Source: Lepisosteus oculatus
Taxonomy: Eukaryota; Chordata; Actinopteri; Semionotiformes; Lepisosteidae
Reading direction: 5' to 3'
NCBI RefSeq assembly: GCF_040954835.1
Contig: NC_090698.1
Coordinates: 33,409,501-33,473,500 of the forward strand
Length of the DNA: 64,000 nt
In this document: positions 39,501-51,931 of the stretch, one piece after another
Layout of the letters: each line of letters begins with the position of its first letter
How positions within the stretch are numbered: the stretch's first letter is position 1
Position numbers and translations under genes: made by a program
Notes under the pieces: generated by a model
What the model was told of the DNA's origin: nothing
Databases searched by the model: none
Seen by the model: the letters and a program-made list of their open reading frames with translations, nothing else

Positions 39501-39872
39501 ACTGTACATGGCAAACTCAGGTGGGGGTTATTTACCCATTTAATTAATTTATTGTGGACTGGCCATTTAGCCCACACAGGAAATATTGTGTCTATGCCTC
39601 CTGATCTTTTTTTATTGTCTAGTTATTGCTGATAACACTACATCAGTGTTTGCACAAGTTGTAACTTCTGCTAACACTGATTTAGTGTTTATATTTTGCA
39701 AGCCTGAACAGACATATTTAATAAATATAAAATGAACTTACCCAGCAGTAAGAGCAAGGGATGCTAATCCAAAAAACACTCCATAGTACTTGAGGAATTC
39801 CCTTGACCAGGCTATCTGCATGGCCATCTGCCTCTCTCTCATCTGATTCTGCATAAGGATCTGCCTTTCCAG
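36450..39872 (-). CDS. plgrkt: PLGRKT (plasminogen receptor with C-terminal lysine), three 3' exons
   Basis: Exons 39742-39872, 37919-38028 and 36450-36571 splice in consistent phases. They give LERQILMQNQMRERQMAMQI, IAWSREFLKYYGVFFGLASL, KRRRPVLFIPVIPLSFVLAY, GYGTLLQRMK and a C-terminus ending TFFIEK. This matches the family: a small two-pass membrane protein that captures plasminogen at the cell surface through its terminal lysine, which is kept here. The two hydrophobic segments (GVFFGLASLALTAG and FIPVIPLSFVLAY) are the membrane spans. The first coding exon (about 27 residues in relatives) was not found in the 24 kb upstream; it may lie beyond the window or be missed. Its minus strand and place beside relaxin agree with the human locus. 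Confidence 0.93.
36740..37330 (-). pseudogene. LINE RT remnant in a PLGRKT intron (CR1-like)
   Basis: The reverse complement of 37270-37310 reads FKFADGTK, close to the FADDTK RT motif of CR1-type LINEs, within a longer repeat-like block containing ctagaatgctgtgttcaatt. Heavily broken. The plus-strand frame at 36772-37068 over it is a shadow. Confidence 0.45.
37919..38028 (-). CDS. plgrkt: PLGRKT exon (third coding)
   Basis: The acceptor is ttgtcttctag and the donor is aag|gtaact. It begins AVKRRRPVLFIPVIPLSFVL and ends QRMK, covering the second membrane span. Confidence 0.93.
38536..38895 (+). repeat. 5S rRNA-type SINE with L2-like tail, copy 1
   Basis: Starts with a 5S-like remnant (ggacctcctgggaaaaacta), then gtgacggggacactgtactg, ccttcggatgagatgtaaaa, and a tail ending gctatataagtgtaagcaat with ATT repeats. 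It is the same family as 40130-40565. Confidence 0.65.
39199..39450 (+). pseudogene. Tc1 transposase N-terminal (HTH) fragment
   Basis: The frame includes ITDLQKLEDGYKRIHKNLNI, PHSTAVSINNEYTAIGKETT and LPGRGCRCILPSWTVRHVV, matching the paired-like helix-turn-helix and linker of Tc1-type transposases. The catalytic part is missing. Confidence 0.65.
39742..39872 (-). CDS. plgrkt: PLGRKT exon (second coding)
   Basis: The acceptor is gtcttgttag and the donor is ctgg|gtaagt. It encodes LERQILMQNQMRERQMAMQI and the first membrane segment, ending in the glycine codon of LTAG. Confidence 0.93.
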
Positions 39873-39954
39873 CTAACAAGACAAAAAATAAACTGTCAAT
39901 GTACGGTATGGAACAAAACAATATTTGAAATGGTGCAAGATGGAATAAGGTGAA

Positions 39955-41300
39955 TAATGCTGGAACTAGGACCAGAATGTTTTCAAATGTTGCTAGATGA
40001 TACTTACACATCTTTTTCCAATCAGTGTTTTTATTGCAAACTCGAAACATTTTAAAGACAAAATTAGTTATTTGTCAGCAGACATTTTTAAATAATTGCT
40101 GCTTGCATAAGTATTCAGACCCACACAATAGCAGCCATATCACCCTGGTCCATGTGGGTCCTAATGCCCCAGTATAGTGACGGGGACACTGTACTGTAAA
40201 CAGGCGCCGTCCTTCGGATGAGATGTAAAACCGACGTCCTAACTCTCTGTGGTCATTAAAAATCCCAGGGCGTTTCTCGAAAAGAGTAGGGGTGTAACCC
40301 CGGCTTCCTGCCCAAATTTCCCATTGGCCTTCACCAATCATGGCCTCCTAATAATCCCCCTCTATGAATTGGCTACATTACTCTGCTCTCCTCCACACTG
40401 ATAGCTGATGTGTGGTGAGCGTTCTGGCACTATGGCTGCCGTCGCATTATCCAGGTGGATGCTGCACATCGGTGGTGGTGGAGGGGAGTCCCCATTACCT
40501 GTAAAGCGCTTTGACTGGAGTGTCCAGAAAAGCGCTATATAAGTGTAAGCAATTATTATTATTTGTAGAGCAATAACAGTCTTTTGGCTTAGGTACTGTA
40601 TCTACCAGCTTTGCACAGGTGTGCTGTTCACCCATTCCTCTTGGCAGATTTGCTCCAGCTCATTTAAGGTTCTTGGACAACTTTTTAGGACTGCAATTTT
40701 CACAGATTCTCAATAGAGGTGAGATCGGAACTTTCACTGGGCCAATCAAAGACATTTGTGTTTTATTCTTGATGGTATCATGCAGCTTCCACTTCTTGAT
40801 TACTGAGCCAACAGTGCTCCCTGGGATTTTAAACCCTTTGATATTGTTATGTGCCCTTCTCCTAATGTATGCATTTTTACCACTTTATCTCTAACATCCT
40901 TCGAAACTCTTTTGTCTTAATTTTTGTACCTTTTCTTTACTCCCAGGCCAACTGTCCCTACACAGACAGTGTTTTTTAGCCAGTAAGTGTCAGTCACTTC
41001 AATGGTGAACAGGCAGAGGCCAATAATAATGCAATTTTATCCTTGTTAGAGCAATTTCTTTCACCTATGTGAACATAGAGCTACTACAGCACAGGGCTCT
41101 GAACACTTATGCAGGCAGCATAATTTAAGTTTTTGACTTTCATTAAAAATATCTGCTGACAATGAACTAGTTTTGTCTTTAAAAATGTCTTTGCATGTTA
41201 GTTTCCAATAAAAATACTGATTGGAAAAATACGTGTATCATCCAGCATACTTTGAAAACTTTGAAAGGGTCTGAATACATTCTCTAGCCACTGTATATAT
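39955..41300. mobile_element. DNA transposon with about 170-200 bp TIRs, carrying a nested SINE
   Basis: 39960-40123 and 41097-41295 are inverted copies: ttttccaatcagtgttttta / its complement near 41210, cagcaga.atttttaa, and ctgc.tgcataagt.ttcaga. The interior has no clear transposase and looks like a decayed Tc1-type or non-autonomous element. The SINE at 40130-40565 sits just inside the left TIR. It lies upstream of the PLGRKT exon at 39742. Confidence 0.65.
40130..40565 (+). repeat. 5S rRNA-type SINE with L2-like tail, copy 2
   Basis: More complete than the 38536 copy in the middle: ccagtatagtgacggggaca, gcatttccc-type blocks, tggatgctgcacatcggtgg and a tail cgctatataagtgtaagcaa with ATT repeats. 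The 5' 5S head is absent or truncated. Confidence 0.7.
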
Positions 41301-41471
41301 ACATGTATATACTTTCATGTAGTCCTCACCAAGTCCTAATAGTAGATAAAACTTACTTCATTTGACAAATAACACACAAAAATATAACTTCGTAATTATT
41401 TAATAAAAAATAGTCAGGATTCAATATCTTGCACCCTTAGTTCTAACAACTCAATTAAGGGGCAATGTTAA

Positions 41472-41472
<1 letters not shown>

Positions 41473-41506
<34 letters not shown>

Positions 41507-41528
41507 TTACTACTACTACTACTACTAC

Positions 41529-41574
<46 letters not shown>

Positions 41575-41575
41575 C
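41473..41575. repeat. Microsatellite (ACT)n / (AAT)n at the L2 3' end
   Basis: Adjoining CTA/ACT and TAA arrays, abutting the L2 3' end at 41576; the L2 tail probably seeded the array. Confidence 0.9.
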
Positions 41576-44350
41576 TTTATTTTATATAGCGCCTTTAAAG
41601 GTGGCTTCTCAAAGCACTTTACAGAATGAGAACAACAATAAATAAAAAGAATACACAAGATAAAACACAATTACAATATACAGAGGAGACCGTGGATGGT
41701 GGTACTAGGAAAAGCAGGGGGGTGAAGAATGGAACCAGTTAAGTAAAGGCTCTTCTAAAGAAGAAGGTTTTGAGTCTGGATTTGAAGGAGTCTAGAGAAG
41801 GTGACTCTCTGATATCCTTGGGCAGAGAGTTCCAGAGCTTGGGGGCATAACAGGAAAATGCCCTGTCACCCATACAATGTAGACAGGCTTGGGGGACAGT
41901 TAGGAGACCAGAATTAGAAGAGCGAAGGTTGCGAGGTGGGGAGTAAGGCTATAATACTTCAGACAGCTACTGAGGTGCCAAGCCATTCAGAGCCTTATAG
42001 GTGAGCATGAAGATTTTAAAGTCCACAAGGAATTTGACAGGAAGCCAGTGCAAAGACTCCAGGATAGGAGTAATGTGATCACTTGCACTAGACCTGGTCA
42101 GGATCCTGGCTGCTGAATTTTGGACATACTGCAGTTTGTTCAAAGTAGATTTAGATACCCAAGCGAGTAGAGCATTACAGTAGTCAATTTGAGAGAACAC
42201 AAATATTTTGATCAGCTTTTCAGTCACAGTTAGTGATAGCATAGGGAGTAGTCTGGTGATATTTCTGAGGTGAAAAAAAGACGTTTTGACAATATGCTGC
42301 ACATGTGGGTCAAATGTTAAGCCATAATCGAATATCACCCCAAGGTTTCTCAATTTAGACTGAAGCTCATCTAGTACAGAACTATCTACAGACAGGGTTA
42401 CAGGATTGGCTTTATGAAGTTGATGGGGGGTGCCAATAAGCATGTCTTGTCAAAGGTAAGATGAAGCAAATTATTAAGATGAAGTTTTATGTCAGAGATA
42501 CAATTAGATAGAATAGAGACAGCCACATCAGTGTTTGGTATGGGTGTATATTTGAGTATCATCAGCATAGAATTGATAGCTGAGGCCATGTGATCTTAAA
42601 AGCTGACCAAGTGGAAATATGTAAATGCTAAAAAGCAAGGGGCCCAGTATTAAGCCCTAAAGAACACCAGACTTAACAAGGCCAATTTCAGACCTATACC
42701 CGTTAAGAGAGTCAAAGTGACAGCGATCACTGAGAGCAGTGTCAGAAACTCCAAACACAGTGTCAAGATGAGAAAGTAAGATGTCATGGTCATCAGTGTC
42801 AAAAGCAGCACTGAGATCAAGAAGGATGAGTAAAAGTTCTAGAAAGAGAACCAGAATCAAAAGCTATTAGAAGATTGTTAGTGACTTTGATCAGGGCAGT
42901 TTCTGTGCTGTGAAGTTGACGGAAGCCAGATTGGAAGGGTTCAAAAAGGTTATTTGTCATGAGGTGGTTATTTAACTGAAATGTGACAGCGCGTTCTAGA
43001 ACTTTTTGCAAGAAATGGAAAGTTGGAGATGGGGCAAAAATTGTTAAGATTGTCGAGAGCCATGTTAGGCTTTTTGGCACAGGAGTAAGGGCAGCAGTTT
43101 TGAGGACCGTTGGTACAATGCCAGTGCTCAAGGATTCCTTTATAATATTGAGGACAATAGGACAGAGAGAAGAGAAACAGGACTGAAATAAAGTGGTGGG
43201 AATGGCATCTAAAATAAAAGTGGTGGGTTTCATGTGTTTAACTAGTTTATTGTGGGATGTTGAGTCAAGAAGAGAGAAGCTGGAGAGAAGGGAACCACAA
43301 GTTGGATAAGGAGGGAGGAGGTATGGAAATGATATGTGTAGCGGAGAGAGTTGTCGATCTTGATGCTAAAGACATCTAAGAATGTGTTGCAAAGTTGTGA
43401 TGAGGCAGGTAATGTGGTGGGGAAGTTTGGCTTTAGCAAGCTGTTGATGGTGGAGAAAAGATGTCCGGGGTTGTCATGGTGATTTTCAATTATGTGAGAG
43501 AAGTAGGTGGATCTAGCAGACTCTATTGTAACCTTATAATCTCTCCAAGCCTGATAAATGTACATTTAGGTCAGAAAGACGCCACCTACGCTCAAGTTTG
43601 CGGGAGGCTGCCTTCATAGATTGCAGATGGTCGATGTACCGGGGGGGCAGGGTGAGAGGAGATGGTTCGAGGAGCAAAGATGTCGAGGGTAGATAAAAGA
43701 ACACTGTCAAGTAACTGTATTTTGTCCTCTAGACGGGCAGAGGTAGAGAAACAAGATAAGGAGGACAGAACAGAATTTGCAAGCCTTGGGTGATCAATTG
43801 ATCGCCAGTTGCGGAAATTTACAGAGCATGAGGGGGAAGTGTTAGAAACAGGTAATTCCATATTGAAAAGAATAGCTAAGTGGTCAGAGAGGCCTAGATC
43901 AAGGGAAGCAGATTAGGGGATAGAGACATTTAAAACAAGGCACTCAAAAGAAGAGGGAGGAGGTATAGTAATAGGAATAAAATTGTAAAAAAGGTTGCAA
44001 ATAACAATGATGCCCCCTCCTCTGCCTGAGAGACGCAGAAGGTCAAACAAACCATACCCGGGGGGACTAGTTGGTTAAACAGCAGTCCATCATTTTGTCT
44101 GTGCCAGGTTGTGGTTAAGCACAGAAGGTCCAGATTTTTTTCTTTGATAATGTCACATAAAAGAAGAGCCTTGTTGTTTATTGAGCGGGTATTGAGTAGC
44201 ACTGATCAGGCCAGTCTCGGGGATGCAGAGGGAAGTGGAGTGCGCTCCAGGTGCGATAGTAAGAGAAGATTTTTTAGGTCGGCGCCAGTACGGGATGGAC
44301 TTACAGTCATGCGCTGAAAGGCGAGGATAGAGACTCTATTGGCAGACGAA
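41576..44350 (-). mobile_element. L2-type LINE, near full-length but broken
   Basis: Minus-strand frames in ORF2 order: endonuclease piece at 43930-44202 (LLNTRSINNKALLLCDIIKE, NLDLLCLTTTWH); RT fingers near 42817-43233 (FLQKVLERAVTFQLNNHLMT, FQSGFRQLHSTETALIKVTN); LLDLSAAFDTDDHDILLSHL near 42780-42840; YADDTQI-type palm near 42545 (frameshifted); C-terminus at 41967-42443 (LGVIFDYGLTFDPHVQHIVK, RITRSSASDHITP-type). The motifs place it in the L2 clade. Several stops and frameshifts make it inactive. Ends in the microsatellite at 41473-41575. Confidence 0.85.
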
Positions 44351-47300
44351 TGAAAGAAACGGCATCCTGTGCTGCGATGGATGTAGCAACTCGGTTATAA
44401 AATCCCAGTAATACGGCAATAAATAAATGTGACTGGGGTGATTGGGGTGCACCACATGTTGACTGGGGTGCACCAAAATGTGTAAATGATCATCAGGAAG
44501 TGAAGTTTTCCTGGGTGCACCCACTCATTCGGAAAGTCAGTGCTAATTGTTATTTATTACTACTCAAACTCAAACTACTCTCTGGACTTCAGAGAAATGT
44601 ACCAAACTTGATTTATTAAAATAGAAAAATGAAATAACTTTCTTCTATTGATGGATAAATGACTTTATAAATAATGTTTAACGTTGTAAAGGTAAAATTA
44701 TTTGTTTCTACACGGTAGGGATCTCTTTCACTTAAGAGATAATGCAAAATTTTATGTGGAGCGTCACTTGTTTTCTAATTCTTTAAAGCATTATGCCTAG
44801 TGCAATAACGGGACTGTATTTTAAATGTAATTGTGCTTTCAAATGTCTTGGTCTCTCATGTCTTGACCAGGAGTTCGAAAAGGAGGCTTCATCACTCAAA
44901 AAGCACAATGACAAGGACATGAGTAATCACATACAATTTAACATATCTGCTATGACTTCACTGAAATGAAAAGTCATCATTATAACTTCCTTAATATTTT
45001 TCTCTACTCCTCTTCTCTGCACATGATGTTTTAATGACTTCGTTTGCAAGTACTATAATGGGCAGCCTTTGTTTCACCATCTATTCATAGAGACAAGTGC
45101 TCTGTTTGAAAAGAAATAAGATGACAATCAGATCTCATTTTCTTCCAGACCTCATAATGCTCATGTAAATTATAAAGGCAAGTGTGATACTGTGTGTTCA
45201 CTCATTCATTTCAAAGTGTCTGCATGTCTAAGTGAGGGGGTCACAACTGACATAATTTATAATAACTTACAGACATTGTGTTTGCTGGGGTTAATAAACA
45301 TGAAAGTTAATTAATGAGATAAAACAATAGAAAACTCAATTGAATTAAAAAAATAAGAACAATTAAAATTTTTTGAAAGTACATCACAAAGTATACTACT
45401 CCTTTAACACAAAAGGACATAAATGGTCGAATTCAAATCAGTGTTACGCAATGAAAAAATCACATCTAATCAAAACCCTTAAAATCAGTGTATTTATTAT
45501 TGTCTTCTGAATCTACTTTGTTTTTACAGAGTAGCCGTAAATTTAGATTCCATGATGACAGTAGTCAAGACCTATCAACTCATGTAGCTCAGGTGACAAC
45601 ACAAAAAGACTAATTTTCAGTCTAACAACTCTGAAATTCAGGTTCAATTCCATAGAGGTAACATGACTGGCAAAAAAAGGAGGAAATTTATTAAATGTAT
45701 TCTGAAGTTGTTGTGTTGCTCATCACAGCCTTAAAAATGTCATGTCAAAAACGTGAGTTAGGAATAATTAAAATCAAGCATTTACTCAGTGCCACCAGTG
45801 GTAGGGGTTTAACTCTCCGTTGGTGAAACAATTATGCCTGTGACTTACTGGATATTTACAAACCTGCTGTGATGTCGGTGAGGCATGTGTGTGATACTGT
45901 ATATAAAAAGATACTCCTACTCTGGATTTGATCCAGACAAGCAACCAGATTCATTCCAAGGCTTAAAGGCTAAAAGGAATAAAACTTTTTCTTCAACTTT
46001 TTGACCCTCTTAAAGACTTTGAGGGGAACCCCATTCAAGTACTCAAAATCCTCAAACCTGTTGACAAAATCAGTCCTATAGACTTCTTCAGAAACAACAC
46101 TGAAAAAGGAAATTAAAGATACTACACATGATTATTTGGAAGTGCATTTAAAACTGAAAACAAGGGGCACTTCTCTACAAAACAGGTTGTGAGAAAATTC
46201 CCACTTGAACTTTTACATAGAATGGTGATGCAGTACATAAAGGAATGCAAACATTTAATGCTTTGTTTCATCAGTGTGCAGTGCGGTTATTTTTTGTAAA
46301 AGAAACGCCATTAGTTTAATCATAAAATGGCTAAAAAATATATTCTGAACAATTTTCCCATCTTTAAAATCCTTAAGGCAATTCTCATTAAAGAGCTTAG
46401 AAATAAAAACAATGTTCATTAATAACATATTCAATAACCAAATTAAAATGTGACTGCAGTATCCTTATCAGAATATATGACAGAGCAATTTGTTGACAAA
46501 AGCTAAATCTATAGTTTATAACTTCCATTAATCCATTTGCAGTGGATTTTATACTACAGTATATAAGATTATTTTTTAAAGAAAAGGTGTCTACTCACAT
46601 GCTTTTCTAGTTTAAATTGTATTGCTGCTTTGACTACATCACAAAGTCTAATCTCAGTAATTTCAAACTATAAAAAGTAACAAACATCAAATGTGGTGCA
46701 ACTCACATATTCAAACTATATTAAATATGTCTGTATAAAGTAGCTACAGTAGAAACATTATCACTTTGAAGAACTCAAAAAGCAATACAGAAGTCAGCCT
46801 ACCTGATTTTACATCACTTTGATGACTAACAGAGAAGACAATCTTCTAGATGTGAAGCAAATCTAGATTAATATCCCATCAGCAAATACACTTTTATATG
46901 TTGTACAAGTACTGTATAGTATCAGAAGCCTATTCCTTGGTGTCTAATCTAACCATGTTTTCTGAAGCAGAAACCATTTAAGGAACTGAATTTGCCTTTA
47001 TGTTTATTATTATATTCTTCTCACTCAGAATAATAGTATTGCCTTTATAGTTATGTGTCATAAATCATTCCTGTTGCATATTAATATTCAAAATAATGCA
47101 CATTTTACATTCCCTGCACCTTTATCTCAAAAATACTTTTGACATTTGCCACTTAAAGGCAACGTGAAAACTAACTTGTAGTATTCTCAGCGAGGAAGAT
47201 AAATAAGAACTGTTAGGTGTCTCAGTTTCACAAAAGGCAAGACAATGAAAACAGTTTTGCAATCTTGAAATCTGCAAAAATATAGAGAAATTACAAATAA

Positions 47301-48748
47301 CTCAATATGACTTTTTGTTAAGAGCTTTATTACTTTTACAAATATTACCTAAAAAAACGTTTTACAAATTTCACTTGATACAATGATTAATTTTAATTCA
47401 AAGGTAACCTGAAAACCCCTTCCACTCTCAATGGGGCCAAAGGCAGGTCTTGCCTCTTGCCAGTACAGTAAGTTCAGGGCCACTCTAGGTAAGGCTTCAA
47501 TCAATTTGTACATCTCTATCCTAGTGATGCACAGCCAACAAAGACCCACACACCCCTCTTCCCCTGGACATGAAAACATTCTCATTCTGATTCTCTGGTT
47601 TGCAATATTACTCTGGAATGCACTGAGCTATTCATCATGCACAAATTGCTTGGACGGCACAATTGCAAAGCTACAGTACGTCAGTAACTGGATGATTCTT
47701 TAGATTATTTCCCTCCCCCAGCCCCTTCAAACGCATTATTTAATATAATATTAATATTACCATTGGCATAAATTCTAGGATACGATTATTTTTAAACATA
47801 AGAATTTTAAATCAATGCCTGCATTTGTTTTGCCACTATTCACTGAAGAATTAGAGCAAAAGCACATACTACTGGGATTTTAACTCATAATACTCTAAAG
47901 GAAGACCTTTCAAAACAAACTGAACTGGTAACAGGAAACTTTTATAAATTCTAAATTTACATTTATAAATACCCCTGTGATACACTGTTTAAAGGGCAAA
48001 CAAAAAACAAAATATTATTTGTCCTATTTCACTCCTGAAAAATCTGAAATGTTTCAGCAAATATTTCCACAAGCGCATTAGACAATATACCTTGGATGGT
48101 GGTGAACAACATTAGTATTGTGTATGTACATTACTGAAATTAAAATAACACACAATGGCGTAGTGTAGCACAATGCTAAATATTAGGTTACTTTGTAGTT
48201 TGTCAATTAAATGTGTATGAGTTTATATTTAACTGGATACTAGTTGCTAGTTTTTATAGAGTAATACTGTAAATAAAAATGGTAGATAACCTGAACAGAA
48301 AAACACTAGAGTATCGCTAAGAGACAATAAAAGAGAGAAAATAAATTAACATGAAAAGAAATGAAATTGTTACAGTAGTCACTGTTGGCCAAAAGTATTG
48401 TAAAGTCTTCAACTTATTGTGTACATTTTATTATTTATTGCAAATTATCTGTAAATTAATAATACAAGAAGAGTTGTAGATAGCCACCAAAAGATAAAGT
48501 GCTCAGGACCAGATGGCAGTTGTCTTCATAAAAATGCTAGAATCATGTATTGGCATAAGTGTTTTACCGGTTATAACTTGTGATATTTTGTAAATCATGT
48601 GGAATCAGCAGTTCTTTTATAAAATTTTAATCTCTCCTGAGTTTTTTACTTGCTTTACTACTGCAGCAGTTGAATACTTTAATATATTCATGACTCCTCC
48701 AGCACAGATCCATTCATTCATTATTTGACACACTTTTGAGCTCCAGTG
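44351..48748. other. Non-coding (intron or intergenic), nothing recognised
   Basis: AT-rich with no supported exon, RNA gene or repeat boundary; probably within a long PLGRKT intron. Confidence 0.4.
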
Positions 48749-49043
48749 TGTCACGATCGTCATCCCTCCTCTTAAGGGTGCTCTGACCGTTTCGTATTTA
48801 ACTTTATTATGTGCACTTGCCCCCTGTTTGTCGGTCATTATTTAAGCATGGTGCCCTGGTTTCCCCCTTTGGACTGTCTGGATTGTTTGCCTTCGCCATA
48901 CCCCCAAGCACTGGATCACCGCTGTCATCACCCCCTGTCTGTTCAAGATCAACCCTTCCTGATCCTCTCTGTCTTTTCCCTGTTGTCCTTCTTCACTTAC
49001 TTCCGGATTATACTATCTGCATAGGGTCGTGAACTACGTTACA
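48749..49043 (+). mobile_element. Solo LTR, 295 bp
   Basis: Begins TGTCACGATC and ends CTACGTTACA, flanked by the exact 5-bp repeat CAGTG (48744-48748 and 49044-49048). There is no internal region, so the element has been reduced by LTR recombination. The TGTCACG start resembles the nested LTR at 20245, but the rest does not obviously match. Confidence 0.75.
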
Positions 49044-49059
49044 CAGTGTGCACTACAAC

Positions 49060-49310
49060 AGGAATGGAGCCAATTACAAAAATGATGCTTCTCTCACTGA
49101 CACTGCTGTAATCCCATGGCAGCCTGGCACATCTCAGGGGTGTCTGTATTATAATATTGCCAGATGCATTATTAACTTGTCACCTGATCTTGTCAGATCT
49201 CAGCTAAACTACACCTGGTCAGTACTGAGATTGGAGAACTCCAAGGAATCAAACCGAAAACCTAAGAACTAAGAGGCAGTTGTACTAACTGGCACACCAC
49301 CATACCAACC
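49060..49310 (+). repeat. 5S rRNA-derived SINE or pseudogene
   Basis: 49186-49258 reads acctgatcttgtcagatctc, agctaaactacacctggtcagtact and gattggagaact, corresponding to the 5S internal promoter region with a deletion after the A-box. It is too diverged for a functional 5S gene. Confidence 0.6.
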
Positions 49311-51850
49311 TTCTTTACCAATTAATATCAGCAGCAAACAATCCAAAACATTCTTATAGTCTCAACATGATTCTCTGGAAGAATTTAAGAATTTCTTCTT
49401 AACTGAATGAAACCCTTACTCATACTGAATGCATCTCACTTATACTTTCTCATGTAACTTTTTGCTATGTAGAATCGCCTTGTGTTTTTTTTTACTTCTT
49501 AAATCACCATTTTTTAAAGCCACCAAAATGTAGGTTTATGTCACATCTCAATGTGCTTCTGTGAACCCATATCCTCACACAGACGAGAAGGTGGAAGTGT
49601 TGGCAGTCTCCTCAGACCCGCTCGCCTTCAAATCACTCATCTTTTAACACCTCTGAGGCAAACAGTGACTGAAAGGATGTTCATCACCAACAGCACTGCA
49701 AACCTGCAAGTCCAGTACCTCAGAGGCTAGAGGGGTCATTTTATTTTCAGACCACCACATGTACCCCCACAACTATGTCTTCTTAAGTCAGTATTGAATA
49801 AGCCACAATTTGTTAAACACCTTTAAAACTGGAAACAACCCAGATTTGTTTTACTTAACTTATGCTACAATATCTCCCGGGTTGTGGAGGAAGATGTAAA
49901 AGATATAACCCTTCAAAACATTTCCATATTTCTGGATTTGTGTTGATGCTATTGTAAAGGTAGTTAATTAGCAACTAGTATCCAGTTAAATAAAAAAGTG
50001 ATAGATAACCTGAAGAGAAACAACAGTAGAGTAACACTTTTATTATCTAACACTTCTACCGTTTTTGTTTCTGTTCAGGTTCTCTCTCACATTTCAACCA
50101 TCATCTTAAGCAACTCCTCAGGGCTATATGAGACAAAATGACAAAAAATAACGATTCAATGTGGAAAAGGTTTGGGCACAGATTCCTTAAATATCTCGGC
50201 CACCATGTCTTTTTTTACTCTAATTTCATTCCCACAATATACTTCCTTGAAAAGTTACAAGACAAACTCAACACAATATATAGAATGTGTTAAACAAAAA
50301 AGGAAGAGGAGTGAAAAGCCAGCCCTGTAAACCATTTTCTTTTCAGAGCATTCAATTTTTTTCTGTGCACAGACTTCACAGGACGTTAAGATTTCTTAAA
50401 TGTGTTTGTTTTTTTGTCTCTTAGTGTAGAGCACACAGCACAATATAATTCTGTGTGTCCTTGAAAATGATCTTGCTATTGTATATTAATGAACCAAACT
50501 AAACTACCATCAATGATGCCAGAGCAAAACATAGTGGCCTTTTTCTTTTGTCCTTTTTTCTTTCCATTTTCATATTAACTAGCCTCTTTAAAATTTCTAG
50601 ATGCAAAAAAGCTCAAGACATTTAGAAATTCACTAAATGGAAAAGGTGATCTTTCTGTGCCAAGAAGAGGGTCAGGCATTGTATTTCTCATGTAGTTTCC
50701 TGTTTCCTGTCAGAAATAAAATGTCAGTCCTCTGCTGGCCTCTCTCTTGATTTAGCAATAGAACACAGAAGCATAATTTGTATTCCTTTCCACAGCCTTG
50801 TCTGCAGGACTTTTGCCATATCTTTGCTTGGATTAGGTGCAAAAGAAGGGGCAAACTCCTATCATGTGATCACCAAGTTTGGCAACAGAGGGACAAATCT
50901 CAGTGCTGCTTTAGTTCACTGTCACAGTGTCAGTGCAATTCCATTTAAAATGCTAAATACTAAGATAAACATAAATGTCATTTTCTACTGCTTTTGAATT
51001 AGAAATGAGCTGATTGAAGGGTCTGTGGGGGGGGGGGGGGGTGTGGCTGTAAAAAACAGTTATCTTTCCAACCACTTGCCTTAAGACTTTCAATAACTAA
51101 TAGGAAAATGTATAGTGTAGTCAACTTTATCAAATGTATTAAACATTAATTATTGTTGTGTAAATATTAATTATTGCAGAGTTTCTAATTTTATTAGACT
51201 TCATGACAAAACAGTGTTTTGGCAAACACAGCATATAACTATGAATTAATGTACAAATTATATTCATCCCTCACTATACAAGCACAAATAGTAACAAAAT
51301 TCCTGTTTGTAGCCAAACACTTGTATAAGAAACACTAAATTCCCATTACAATAGTGTACATGTGAAAGTCTGCAATTAATTCCAAGTGGTCCTAACCTAT
51401 TGAGATTAGGTGTGTTTTTCTCATGGATTTGAATAATTTGCCACCATGAATTTTTAAGAATACTGTATGTTACAACAAGTAGAAGAATTTACCAATGCTT
51501 CTTTTTAATGCAAACTTATATTAAGACGTATTATGAAGCAGTGATCTGCTTGGAGATCTAATTAATTTGCATGAGCTAATTATGATGAACTGATCAAATG
51601 TTCTCACTGAACAAAAATTGTTTATTATGTTAGTTAAGAAATATTGTCAAAGACCTATAACCTAAAAGTTGTATAGAAATATATGTTGAAATTCTAATAT
51701 ACAATATATCCCTAGGAGTGGAATAATGAACTAGGAATGGAGAAGAAGTTACCATAGACCCAAAAACGTAAGTAAAGTAAGGAAGCATGTTTGTTTAAGG
51801 AGACACAAGCTTGAAAAAAATATTCGTTTAGGTCAGTGTTTATCTACTTA
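49311..51850. other. Non-coding, nothing recognised apart from a G-run
   Basis: AT-rich; a run of about 15 G near 51028-51042. No exons or repeats that I can name. Confidence 0.4.
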
Positions 51851-51851
51851 C

Positions 51852-51931
51852 ATTTTCTAATCGTTTTTTTGTGATGGCATATAAAGAAGAGTAAATCTCT
51901 GCACGTTGATCCCAGAATTGACAACTCCCCA
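51852..51931 (-). CDS. Orphan exon candidate, 80 nt
   Basis: The minus strand has a good acceptor (taattaaattttgcag) and a consensus donor (aat|gtaagt). One frame, entered after two bases, reads SCQFWDQRAEIYSSLYAITK then KRLEN with no stop; a second frame is also open. I do not recognise the protein. It is not the expected PLGRKT first exon. It could belong to an unidentified minus-strand gene, a 5'UTR or alternative exon of PLGRKT, or a non-coding RNA. Confidence 0.4.

Noticed and set aside
47431..47703. 90-codon frame and its antisense partner at 47349-47585
   Set aside because: No motif or splice-site support; likely chance.
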